This document shows positions 25,984 to 37,400 of a stretch of 64,000 nucleotides of DNA, in pieces. The stretch is from Patellaria atrata CBS 101060 (taxonomy: Eukaryota; Ascomycota; Dothideomycetes; Patellariales; Patellariaceae). Within the stretch, counting starts at the first letter, position 1, and each line of letters starts with the position of its first letter. Location: positions 468,044 through 532,043 of the forward strand of contig MU006107.1 of NCBI GenBank assembly GCA_010093705.1, given 5' to 3'. The notes below the pieces were generated by a model, which saw only the letters and a list, made by a program, of their open reading frames with translations, was not told the origin of the DNA and searched no databases. A program made the position numbers and the translations under genes.

Positions 25984-26355
25984 GATATTTTACTTTACGG
26001 TTTGGATACGATAGGGGTGTAGTCTATGGATTGATAAGATCTGATGGGAGGTGGTCGGGTGTGGAAGAGAGTTTTATTACCGTATATAACCCAAGTCAAC
26101 CTTTCTTAGTAATGACTTAAAAACTCAAACCTCGGCATCAGGTCGGCATCGGACGAACATGTCTTTTAATGTATAAAAGTATGTCTTCAAACTTTCAGTA
26201 GACGTTTTCCTACCATGCAATAATGGTGGCGCAAAGGCAAACACTGAAGGAGTCATGAAACACCATTCCTATAACCACCATCCACCGTCCTCATCGCCTT
26301 TGATCATCACTCCCAAGTTACTGTGGTCGATGGTGGGGTAGCTGCTATCAACATC
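25984..26355. promoter_or_regulatory. Divergent promoter region between the AlkB-like gene and PEX7
   Basis: 372 bp separate the two start codons. No recognised motif is claimed. Confidence 0.5.
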
Positions 26356-27485
26356 ATGCTTGAATTCCGAACTCATGGTTACAATGGCTATAGCGTCAAG
26401 TACTCGCCCTTTTTTGACTCCAGGATAGCCGTAGCAGCATCTGCAAATTTCGGCCTGGTGGGCAATGGCAGGCTGTATATACTAAATCTCACGGCGGACG
26501 GTATCAAACCTGAGAAATGGTACCTTTCCCATGTTCATACTGTATTTGTTAGCTAGGCTAGACCGAACACTAACAAATGCTACTGTGTAGGTTTGATACA
26601 CAAGACTCACTGTTTGACCTTGCCTGGTCTGAAGCCCACGAGAACCAACTCCTCACCGCATCAGGCGATGGAAGCATCAAGCTTTTCGATATTTCCCTCT
26701 CCGAATTCCCCATCGCCAACTGGTCAGAACATGCGCGTGAGGTCTTCTGCGTCCAATGGAACCTCGTTGGGAAGGATTCTTTTCTCTCGTCTTCTTGGGA
26801 CGGCTGCATTAAGATCTGGAACCCACACATGCCAGCCTCTATAGCAACACTCCCTACCCATAGCTGCACCTATTCGGCCCAGTTCAGTCCACATAGCCCC
26901 AATATCCTGAGTGCAGTGAGTTCGGATAGCCATATGAGAATCTTTGATCTCAGGACTCCCGCATCGGCTTCAAACCATCTCACGCTCTCGATACCAATCC
27001 ATACACCACCAAAAGCACAACCGGGCGCCCCTCCTGCCGTTGGTATACCGCCCAGTGAGGCTCTGACCCACGACTGGAACAAATATCGTGAAACGGTATT
27101 GGCCACCGCAGGCGTAGACCGTCTCATACGAACTTTTGACATCAGGGCACCAGGTCAAGGTCCAGTCGCTATTCTACCGGGCCACGAATATGCTGTTCGA
27201 AGACTAACTTGGAGTCCACATCTCTCAGATGTTCTCCTCAGCGCTAGCTATGATATGACTTGTAGAGTATGGACAGACGGGAGCGCCGTAGGCGTGGGAG
27301 CTCAAGGTGTGAAAACTGATCCTATGGCACTGGGAGGAGGACGGGAGTTGGGGCGAATGGGACGTCATACTGAATTTGCGACTGGTGTTGACTGGTGTTT
27401 ATTCGGAGCAGAAGGCTGGTGTGCGAGTTGTGGTTGGGATGAACGATTACTTGTTTGGGATGCAAGGGCTATTATGACTTCATAA
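26356..27485 (+). CDS. PEX7: Peroxisomal targeting signal 2 receptor Pex7
   Basis: WD40 receptor that carries PTS2-bearing proteins such as thiolase to the peroxisome. Exons are 26356-26519 and 26591-27485; the 71-bp intron joins EKW to FDTQDSLFDLAWSE. The product is 352 residues, the normal family length. The start MLEFRTHGYNGYSVKYSPF is the conserved Pex7 N-terminus; an ATG 33 bp upstream in frame was set aside. WD repeats are visible by SGDGSIKLFD, FLSSSWDGCIKIW, ILSAVSSDSHMRIFD, ATAGVDRLIRTFD, LLSASYDMTCRVW and SCGWDERLLVWD. The gene converges on CHL1 with about 220 bp between stops. Confidence 0.96.
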
Positions 27486-27707
27486 GCGACAACTAAAAGA
27501 TTTCATTTGTTAGACTTGTCATAATTAGGCTGAAAAGGATAGACAATGGGAGAAAGATGGCAAAGGTCCATTCCCCAACCCTTCTCCAACACTGTATGTG
27601 ATTACTCTGAAATGCTGACTGGGTATCGAGATAGGACTCGCGCACAAACACTGGAAGTTACGATCACGTCAATCAGAACTCTATTTGTACGCTTGGTTAC
27701 TACAAGA

Positions 27708-30585
27708 TCAGCCTGCTCGAGTCTTGAAGAATTGATCCAGTGATCTTGTCATATCCTCCAGCTTCGCAGGTTTCCTTAGGCTCCCCTTAATCCAACCTGG
27801 TAGTTTTCTTTGAGTCCTATCAGCACCGTATCTTCTGTCTATGAGAATGATTGCCGCATAATCGCCCTTATGTCTAATTGCCCTTCCTATGCATTGATTT
27901 ACGGCCCTCATACAGACGTTCTCATAGAACTCCCTTGCAGCCTCTTTGCCCTCTGCTGCGGATGCAGCTCTCTTAATGATATGATCGGATTTCGCGCACC
28001 ACTCCGCCGAATGCCGATTTGGAAATGGGAGCCCGACAACGAGAACACCACGACCGAGGGAATCACTGAAATTGATCCCTTCCGAAAGGGAACCACCAAT
28101 TACTGACAATAGAAGGGCACCCTGACTTGGTAGAGGAGAACTCACAATCGCCGCAGAATATGCGCCCAGAGTGGCGTCTACCCCCATAGCCTTCGAATTC
28201 TGCGAGTTAGATGACACATCCCGGCGGGATTCGAGAAAAATCGGTTTGATGTCGGACAAAGCTTGAAAAAATGACTTTGATGAGCCAGTAGACCTCTTCC
28301 AAATTGTGACACACTTATCTAGATATGCGTAACTTGGGAAGAAGACCACAACGCCATCTGGTATTACTTTTATAACCTGAAGTATGGTGTTACCTAACTG
28401 CTGAATCTATGGAGGGAACCCACTTAATTAGCATGTTCTTGGGTTTTAGTAGAACATTATTCTGGTAGAGTCATAACTTACTGTAGAGTCTATGTTCCTT
28501 TTCTCGAATGTGAAATTAAATTCCATCCCATTTTGCCCCTGGGTGACTGGCGAGACAAAAAGGTTGGCCGGCGGTATAACGTGACCACAGGACAGGGTCA
28601 TTAGACGAGAACGCGGTAAATAGGAGAAGAGATATTGAGTATAGTCTTCCATCTGATTCCAATTAGTTCAATAGATAGCAAGGCTTCTATTGTTATATCT
28701 TACGGGTGACATAGTCCCTCCAGCTAGTATTACAGCTCTCGCTTCCTCGACGACAAATTTGAAAGCATGACTTGGATCCAGTAGCATATATTTTAGTTCC
28801 ATATCATTTCCGTGCTCAGTTCTTGAGAAAAAGAATCTGCCTTCCTCGGACGGATTCATGAGAGCAAGTAAAAAGGACTGGATATGTGTGAGCAGAGGTA
28901 CTCCACGAGGTGAAGTGTTTTGGACTCCGGCAATAGTTGACGAGGATGCCTTCGCCGTCTCATGAGACTTTTCTTCCAGTTGTACGATGTATCCATCTAC
29001 CTTTCGTGCTAGCTTACTGTCTTGTATGTATTTGGTAAGTTTGAAGAGGTTGATTTGATCAAGTCCCTTGCCTGTCATAATGTCACCAGTCCGAAGGACA
29101 CCCTCGGCGGGCTTGCTATCAGCTTTGTTACGTAGGTACGAGATGAGGGAGTCAAGCAGGCGTACAATTTGAGTTAGATAAACCCGATTTTTCCCTTTCA
29201 GATGGTTCCGAAATTTCTGTAAGTAGGTTCCGAGCTGCGCACGAGAGCGTTGAAACTGCGACATCAAAACAGTTATGGAATAAATACCAGTGATTGCATC
29301 CATTAGATTATGAGCTTCGTCGATTACGACTACGTGGTCTTTCAGGGAAAGATTAAGAGCGTCTCTTGCTGATTTTTGTAGCAGTAGAGGATATGGTAGA
29401 GAAACGATCTATAGACTTTAGCCAGTGCCTCTGTGATCAATCACGATTCCCATACCTCACAGGATTTTACAGCCGGCCTTGAAGCATAATAAGGGCATAT
29501 ATCTAGCTTTTTACCCAGTTCTCCGAGATCCTCAATATCCCGAACACTCGCCAACGCATGATCCCGGAATTCATTCAAGAGAGTTTCACTGTCCTTACCA
29601 GGTAAATATGGACATCTACAATCTTCAGACGTCCCAGGTTGTTGAATTTCCAAACATCTCTCGTTGATCGCCGTTGCATTTCCAAGTTTACTCACTTTGG
29701 GGTTGATGCAAAGCGTTTTCCTAGATCCTAATGTCAAATACTTGAATTCTTCAACAGAGCATTCCTCCATCGAATTTATTTTCCTGGTGGTATCCCGATT
29801 CGGGGTTAAAGCCGGAGGCATTTTGACCCTGCGTAGCTCATTCGAAAATTGGGTAAGTTGCGAGTGTGTTCTAGAGCAGTAGAAAACCTTGATCTCGTCT
29901 ATAGCTCCATCTTTCTCCTGTTTATCATTATGATCAACCACCATGCCTAGCTTTTTCATTAATGCCTGAGTTTCGGCGGAAAGACCGCTCTTTGCGTTCG
30001 CTTTTGGAGACGGATCTACATCTGCATCCCCATCACTTTCATAATCATCTAACATAAACTGTTCATCATCCAATCCTGAGAGCTCAGGGCCAGATGTTTT
30101 CTAGTACCCATTAGCATAGTAGATCGACACAGTAGGTAATTCTTTGATTACATTTCGTTTTGGGTGTAACTCCGCATTCTTGCTTCGCTCTGTCATACGC
30201 CGCTCCTTTGTACGAATCATTTCCAATCGGGCTTCAAGATCCGCTCGTTGCTGGAGAGCTCTTTCTTTTCTTTCCTTACGCGCGTGCTCTTTGATCCAAT
30301 CGGGCTCGTTGTTGTCTTACAATATCATTAGCCTACTGGTTCTAGTCGAACAGTAGAGACGCGTAGCAAACCTTCAAGATCTCGGGAGATGCCATCCTCA
30401 AAAGTTTGGCGCTTATGATCTCGCAGCCATGTCAGGGTGCTGCATATAAGACTTAGAGATTTCCCTGTGCCGGTTGGAGATTCGAAGATGCCGACCTTGC
30501 CGTCCTTAATGCATTCGTACACCGCGGTCATGAACTGATTCTGGACATCATAAGGATTGTACGGATGGTAAAATTCACGGACCAT
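27708..30585 (-). CDS. CHL1: ATP-dependent DNA helicase Chl1 (DDX11 family)
   Basis: XPD-like superfamily 2, 5'-3' helicase needed for sister-chromatid cohesion. Six exons on the minus strand are 30585-30372, 30315-30152, 30100-29456, 29408-28704, 28652-28482 and 28406-27708, giving 865 residues, close to the usual length. Motifs: N-terminal [15 protein letters not shown]; Walker A in [27 protein letters not shown] (motif Ia); iron-sulfur cysteines in exon 3 (C in [22 protein letters not shown]); [14 protein letters not shown] (DEAH box); [43 protein letters not shown] (motif VI). Intron 1 has the weaker borders GTTTGC and AAG; it is needed to read through to [15 protein letters not shown]. 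It is divergent from the carrier gene, 234 bp away. Confidence 0.95.
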
Positions 30586-30819
30586 TGTGTAAGGTAGTGG
30601 GTAGCTTGAATATTAAAGCGGTCATGCTGATAGCGGGCAGGGTAAGATGCGCGTCAAATCCTTTCGACGCGTCTTTCGACACCTGGTCACGATATATTCC
30701 TTGGCACATGGAGGGGTTCCGAACCCCCACCACCTTCGATGCTACATTTAGCATTCCTACCATAAATTACACATCTGGTCGTCTATGATTTAGTGTTAAC
30801 AGTACCTTATTAAATTACC

Positions 30820-32138
30820 ATGACCGCCGACTTTTGGGCTGGCTACATCAGTGGTGCAGCGGGAATTTTGATCGGTAATCCCCTCGATCTTCTTAAAACC
30901 CGACTGCAGGCCGGTAGTGCTAGTAGTGGCGTATCCATAACAACAGCTTCGTCCGCATCGCAGTCTTATAGAAATCAGTTCGAACAGGCCGGTACGCTCT
31001 TAAGAGGTAGGTCTCGAAATCTGATTACGTATACTGAAGATTGTGGAAGCGGAGTTATGATATAATTACAGGTTGGATCAGCTCTAGTTCTATGAAGACG
31101 GCGCTGGGCGTTATTCTGCAGTAGAGACTTGACTATATATCTACCTTACCTTCAAAGCATCCACTAACTCTTTTCCTTTCTTGAAACAAGGTGCTACAGC
31201 TCCGATTCTTGGATATGGTGCGCTTAATGCGTTGTTGTTCTACACCTACAATCGGTCTTTACTACTTCTGAATCAACCGTTCTCGTCGATGGTACCTCAA
31301 GTCGATCATAGAGTTCTCAATTCCGGTGGGATTGATAGGCTTTCTATAACATCATCTCCACCAGTTCCAAACCTATTGCAAATATGGATGGCGGGCGCTC
31401 TGGGTGGTTTAGCAACTTTTATCGTATCTGCCCCTACGGAGCTTATCAAGTGCCGAGCTCAGGTTGCAGGTCCAGGTAGTAACACGAGCTCGGTTAGTAT
31501 CGCCCGGAATATCTGGAAATCGGAAGGTGTGAGGGGTTTATATTTTGGAGGGTGTGTGACAGCGATTAGGGATGCAATTGGTTATGGGTTCTAGTACGTT
31601 GACCCCCAATCTCGTACTGTCTCCGTGCTCGTTGAATGGGCAACAATGGAAATAGACGAGGTTGCTAAGCCCAAGGCCTAGTTTTTGGTCTTACGAACTC
31701 AGTATGCGATCAGTCAGTTCACAGAGTGATACAGAACGCGAGAAAACGTGGAAGATTTTGTTGTGCGGGGGACTGGCTGGAATTGTTACTTGGGCCTCCA
31801 TATTTCCCTTGGGTAAGTTCCTACAAATTCCCTATTAGACAATCAATATACTTACAACTGTATTGAAAGACGTTGTCAAGACACGGGTACAGACACAAAG
31901 ATATCCTTATGCGCAAGCAACATCAGCTTCAGAGAGGGAAGGTTTGCTGGGGTTCGAGCAAAGAAGTGGTCAGAGGGACGGTGGTCGAAGAGGGGCGCTT
32001 GAAATCGCGCGACTGGCCTACAGCGCTGAAGGATTACCCGTGTTTTTCAGAGGACTCGGGGTCTGTAGTGTGAGAGCATTCATTGTGAATTCCGTTCAAT
32101 GGTTCGTTTACGAGTGGATGGTGGGTGTCCTGTTATAG
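30820..32138 (+). CDS. Mitochondrial carrier family (SLC25) protein
   Basis: Inner-membrane solute carrier. Exons are 30820-31006, 31191-31593, 31682-31812 and 31870-32138, giving 329 residues. The three carrier signatures are all present: NPLDLLKTRLQ, APTELIKCRAQ and FPLDVVKTRVQ (the last is created by splicing at 31812/31870). It begins MTADFWAGYISGAAGILIGNP and ends in a final helix (QWFVYEWMVGVLL). Introns 1 and 3 use AAG acceptors (31190, 31869). Between the first signature and APILGYGALNALLF the usual EG..gLYRG segment is short, so an extra small exon inside the 184-bp first intron cannot be ruled out. Substrate is unknown; the sequence leans towards the ornithine/carnitine-type branch. 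Confidence 0.85.
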
Positions 32139-32445
32139 GTATTAGTAACGAGTCAAAGACCTTCTCATGCCACGATCCCAATTCTAGCAAGCAAAGCGGA
32201 ATTATCGTTTCCAGAAAATAAAATTTCGATCTCTAGAAGATGGAACCGCAATTTGAGAGTACATAAAGGAGTTTTTAGTTAAGAATCAATAAGTAGGCCT
32301 GGAAGATCTGGTCGTAGTCGATGATTCGATTGAACTTGAATGAAGAAACTTCCTTGAACTTTTGAATACAGCCGATAGGAAACCTGGGTGACTTTGTGTC
32401 ATCAATCAAGGAGAATCAAGGGAGAATGTAAGAGGTAAATGACCT
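32139..32445. other. Convergent 3' intergenic stretch
   Basis: Between the carrier stop and the RRM-protein stop, 307 bp. Nothing seen except presumed 3' UTRs. Confidence 0.5.
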
Positions 32446-34448
32446 CTACATGATTTGGTCTTGAGTGAGGCCACCTGTTTCGGTACCTTCCATGGCATCT
32501 CCATTTCCGAGGTTAGAGTACTTCACGTAGGAGAGTCCAAGAGGACGACCGCCATATTGATAGCCGGAGAACTTAGCTAGAAGCTGTTAGGTCTTCAACA
32601 ACAATGTACTTTTATGCACAACACGTACAGATTGCCGTCTCTGCATTATCAGCAGTATCGAATTGGACAACGCCAGTACCGCGTGATCGACCGTTCGGTT
32701 CATACTGGACCTCAGCACGCTCAACTTTGCCGATTGTGGTGAAAAGCTCGACAAGGTCCTCATTGCTGGTAGACCACGGAAGCTACGATGTGTTAGAAGT
32801 TGCTGAAATTAATGAAGTGCTCCATAACTTACGTTTCGAACGTAGATGATTTCAGAGCGTTCGCCCCCAGAGGTGGCAAAATCGGTGAAGGGATTGGGCG
32901 GGTTGGAAGCTCCAGCATCGAAACCACCAGCAGCGCCAGCAGCACCAGCAGCAGCACCGTAGCCACCTCCAAAACCTCCTCTACCACCATAACCGCCGCC
33001 AAATCCTCCTCTGACTCCACCAAATCCTCCACGGCCACCACCATAACCTCCGCGGCCACCAAAGCCGCCACCGAAGCCTCCACGACCAAAGCCCTGGGAG
33101 GAAGTAGCGAAGCGGTCTTCGCGTACTTCTAAGGCGCGTCCTTGCCAATCATATCCGTTGAACTGCTGAATGGCGTTACGGGCATCCTCGGCGGTTTCGA
33201 ATGCGACGATTCCAGAACCTTTGGGGCGACCATCAGGGGCGACGTGAACATCTGCGCGGATGACAGAGCCAGTAATGGCTGTAATGCGGTTAGTGTCAAG
33301 CTAATCCGAACGGATCATTGCTTTCTGCGCAAAGGTAACTGAGGGAAAGGATGCTCGAGTGTAACTTACCAGCCTGGCGGAAAAGATCCTTCAGATCCTG
33401 CCAACCGACAGTATAGGGAAGCTAAGAGATGTTAATTCGTTGATCTAAATTATGTTAACACATTTGCGAGGAAAGGAAACAAACGTTGGAGACGTAGATT
33501 TGGCGTCCACCACCTGGAGCGCCTCCACCATAACCGCCTCCGTAACCTCCACCACGGCCCATACCGCCCTCAAAACCTCCACGGCCGCCGCCTGGAGCTG
33601 TAAAGCGGGGTTCAGTTTCTCGATCCTGTAGAAAGGTTATAAATCTGATGATAGGAACAAAACGAGACATGAGGTAAAATTGTCTCTACGGTTCGTGACT
33701 TACTTCGCGTACGTAGACTAGACGACCCATGAGGTTCTGGTTGCTGAGTGTATTGATCGCATTTTGTGCTTGCTCTCTCGTTGCGTATTCCACAATTCTG
33801 ATCCACGATGTTAGCGTTTGAAATAAACACGAAGGTAAGGTAGAGAATCTTACCCGCATCCCTACATAGACCCGCGGACAACCGGTCCCATCCGTCAATC
33901 CAACGTCCAACAAAAACCAAAGAAAGAACCAAAAAGAACCAGCCATAATCATGCGCCCACCTTCGACATTCCATTGGGAAGAAGCAGAACATCTGCGAAA
34001 AGGACCTCTCCGGCTGTGGAAAGCTTTATTAGTGATATAAGATAGAGTGCGGGAGAAATTGTGAGTTACCCGATCTCATGAAATCTTTAAGATGATGCCA
34101 CTTGACATCGTAGGACAAGTTGCCAACATAGACGCGGCGGTCTTGCTGGGACGATTCGCGAAGTGACTGCATCATTTGCTCCTTTGCGACAGATCTATCT
34201 TCGGGGTTACGAGTTGACGCTCCACGACCCGCACCGTATGAGCTAGAATATCCACCTGTAGCACCAGTAGCAGTACCTGAAATGGGTGACCTTGAGCGGC
34301 GATCGCTTCGGCGATAATCGTCACGGCTTCGAGAACGGCTGCGTGGAGAGTAGGATCTCCGAGTGCGACGTGGACTTCGAGAACGACGACGGGGAGAGCG
34401 AGACCTCTCGCGCTGGTAGTTATAAGAGTTAGAGGTTGAAACCGCCAT
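32446..34448 (-). CDS. GBP2: SR-like RNA-binding protein with three RRMs (Gbp2/Hrb1 type)
   Basis: Predicted mRNA-binding and export adaptor. Nine exons on the minus strand are 34448-34070, 34013-33961, 33861-33854, 33797-33704, 33625-33485, 33421-33370, 33278-32833, 32782-32629 and 32576-32446, giving 485 residues. The N-terminus is an RS domain (RSRSPRRRSRSPRR...). RRM1 (RRVYVGNLSYDVKW... GIVEYA), RRM2 (RQIYVSNLPYTVGW... GSGIVAFE) and RRM3 (EIIYVRNLPWSTSN... GVVQFD) are separated by Gly/Arg-rich linkers; the long one is at about 32930-33090. Exon 3 is an 8-nt microexon that restores SKGCGIVEYA in RRM1. The symbol is by architecture; Hrb1 is equally possible. Confidence 0.9.
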
Positions 34449-37400
34449 GATAGGGATGTTCGCGTGAGCGTGGGGTAAGGTGTTATATTATGTTTTGAAT
34501 AGGAAAGTGGGAATGTAGGTAGTGAATTATGCAGAGATTGATGTCAAGCGGACACACGGGGAGCTCAACGTGCATGCGGTCGTTTGTAGTGAAAACCCGG
34601 CCGCGGCCGCGGCAAATCAACCCGCCACCCGAACGGGAAGCACGAGGCTCGCGACTTCCCCATCACGAACGACCGGACGCGGGGTGTGAGGGCAGGCGCG
34701 AACGACAGTTAACGATCGCAAACCATCGCCGCGATCCTCTTTGCTCCACATTATCGGATGTGTTTTGTCGTGGAAGTATTGAGTGGACGAATTTTTGGAG
34801 GCAGTTGGTGGAATAACTAAACTTACAGTATGAGGACGGTAGGTATCCGAATCTAGAGGAGAGAAAGCTGGTAAGCGCAAGAAAACAGCGACCGCCTTGA
34901 ACCTGAGCCTCCTCAGGTGATGACACTCAAGCAGACAAACAAACAACAAGCAACAGGACAGGCGTGAAGGACCAAGAAGCCCAATACACCAAATAGAAGA
35001 CAACGGGGAGAAGAGGGAGAACAAAAGGACACTTACCCATTACAGCACTGGAAAGAGGCAGTTTTGTAGGTGGAAAAGACGGAGCTCGCTTTTCTGCAGG
35101 AAGGCTGCTGGGGAAGGTGTCGACAAGGGTTCACAAGCGTTTGGGACGAAGAAAATCTGGCAGAAGCAGCACGACTACGGCCGATTGACGACGCCAATTG
35201 GGTGAGTTGGTTGCAAAAAAAAAAAAATATGTAGACGAGGAAGATACGGCTGGGCAGCTGAGTTAGCGGACGGACTCCGATCGATACGCCTGTCTTTTCT
35301 TTTCTGCTAGTTATGCTGGCAGTGCTGGATGCAATAACATGCAGTGTCAAGACTCTTATTTTCTTTCTTCGCACAAGGTTGCCTTTTTGCCTGTTTTTCT
35401 TTTTCGCTAAAGAGCCTCCTCAACGAAGAACGCCAGTTGCTCGAACGGGTGATCAACGAGGGTAGTAAGCCCTGAAGATGCTAAGGGACCGTTGAGCGAA
35501 GTCTTCAAGACGTTGTTTTGGCCCCTTCCACGTTCTGAGCGTCTGGCACTGTTACGATGAGGAACGACCTTGCAGCGCGTCTTCAACACCAGGCCCGCCA
35601 GTTGCCGATGCGGGGGCTCAATTATGAGAGGATGTCTCATTCATTCGTCGCCTCCACATGCACTATGGGCGCCACTGATGGTCTTGCTGATGAGAGAGGG
35701 GGGAAAGGGTCCAGTGAACTTACTGTGAAGTACAGTAGTATCTCCGTAGATGGACGCGTGAGGAGCCGCGCGGATCGTTCGACTCGTGTTGAAATGGAGG
35801 GTTGGGTCCCGAGACAGCGGATTGGGGATTACGGGAAATTCAAGGCGGTGTCTGCTGCAAGATGGACGGATTGACACGAATTGGGAAAAGGCAAGATGTC
35901 TGATGTACTGTGTAGTTCTGCGAGGAGATGAAGTTGTTGCAGTGCAGTTCAAGCTTGGCTCAGCCGAACGCTAATTCGTTTAGCAGACGCCTCGTAAGAT
36001 TTGTGGGAACCGAAGAGCAGGAGCACTTTAGATTTTGTATAGTAAGCGAGTTATGGTTCCTTCTTCATCGTATCAATTACTTTCCACTCCCAGCTCCTAG
36101 CTCCGACGTTAATTTAAGGGTATTAGGCTTATGTGAGGTTTCTCTGGAGGTACAGTACAGTATGAAATACGGCCTGATGATACCTATACCCTACCCAATA
36201 TCCCCTACCACCAATTCTTTTTCCCCATTCCCCAGGCAACTCCATACCTATCGGTATGCGGGTGCGGTAACGACCACGAGCAATCAAAAATAAGGTACAT
36301 TACCTCTCTTTGCTCTGCACGATCCCAGCCAATTCATCCCAGCTTCTGCGTTTCTCTTCAATCTCCAAACGAGAAATCTCTCCACTTCTCTGCCGGTGTT
36401 ATGCTGGTTTCGCCTTGCAACTAATGCCGCCTCCTCTCGATAAGGACGAAACATTACTGTAATCGTCCAAGTCAATTTGATTCCGACATGACGGTACAGC
36501 AGAGGGCGAGATTCGGTGGCAAACATAATAAAAACGACCAATTGCTTTTAGAAAACCGGATTAGTCGGTGTGCGCATCCCTATTGGCACAACAAGGCCCT
36601 CTCACAGGGAAATTCAAAACTGACGAGAACCAATCCCTCCATTTTCTACCATCACATATCATTATCGATGCCTCCACCACCTCCAATCATACTCTTCTCG
36701 AAGCCTTGTCGGATCACGTTGTCGTTAAAAGCGGCTGCAGCTTATTGCGCATTCACCGTTTAATGAACGAAGTACTGGTATTCTCCATCCTTTGGATATC
36801 GTAAAATACCATTCGCCATATCTAACCGCAAGGCTATTTTGTGAATCTTCAGCCGCGGGAGCATGAGATCCGATTTGCAGATACGGTATGACGAATTACG
36901 GTGAGACTCGTAAGGCTCGGAGACCAGCCGGAGAATAAGATCCTTAAAGGTACCTTCCATATACTTGTATTTAGATCACTTCTGATATAGAGAGATTATC
37001 TAAGGATAATCTAGGTACCCTTAGGAATAAAGGGATCAGAGCACCATGTGGGGGTTGAGGATTGAAGAAGCTCTTGGAGCGAACATGAATACCCGGCCTT
37101 GGTATTATCATCAGATTCTGATTGTTCTACAGATTGATAGATCTGTCCAGTCTTTTTTTGTGCTACTGAACGTAGGACAAGTTGGCGATATCGGATTGTA
37201 TGTATTTATTACAGTACGACCAACTAGCCACAAGCAAACAGCGTTTTAATCTGTCCCTGGTATGTATTATGAAACGACGATTTCATATACGAGACACAGA
37301 TATATACAAGGAAGGTCGTCTAACTATTACCATAGCAAGAGTTTTAGTTTGAGTACTGAGATGGCCAGTCGCTTAATTAGTGCCGTATATCGTAACCGAC

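Noticed and set aside
32800-33132. Plus-strand Ser/Thr-rich ORF of 110 codons
   Set aside because: It is the antisense reading of the Gly/Arg-rich linker of the three-RRM protein.
35407-35974. Overlapping ~100-codon ORFs on both strands
   Set aside because: Mirror readings of a GC-richer stretch with no domain; neither preferred.
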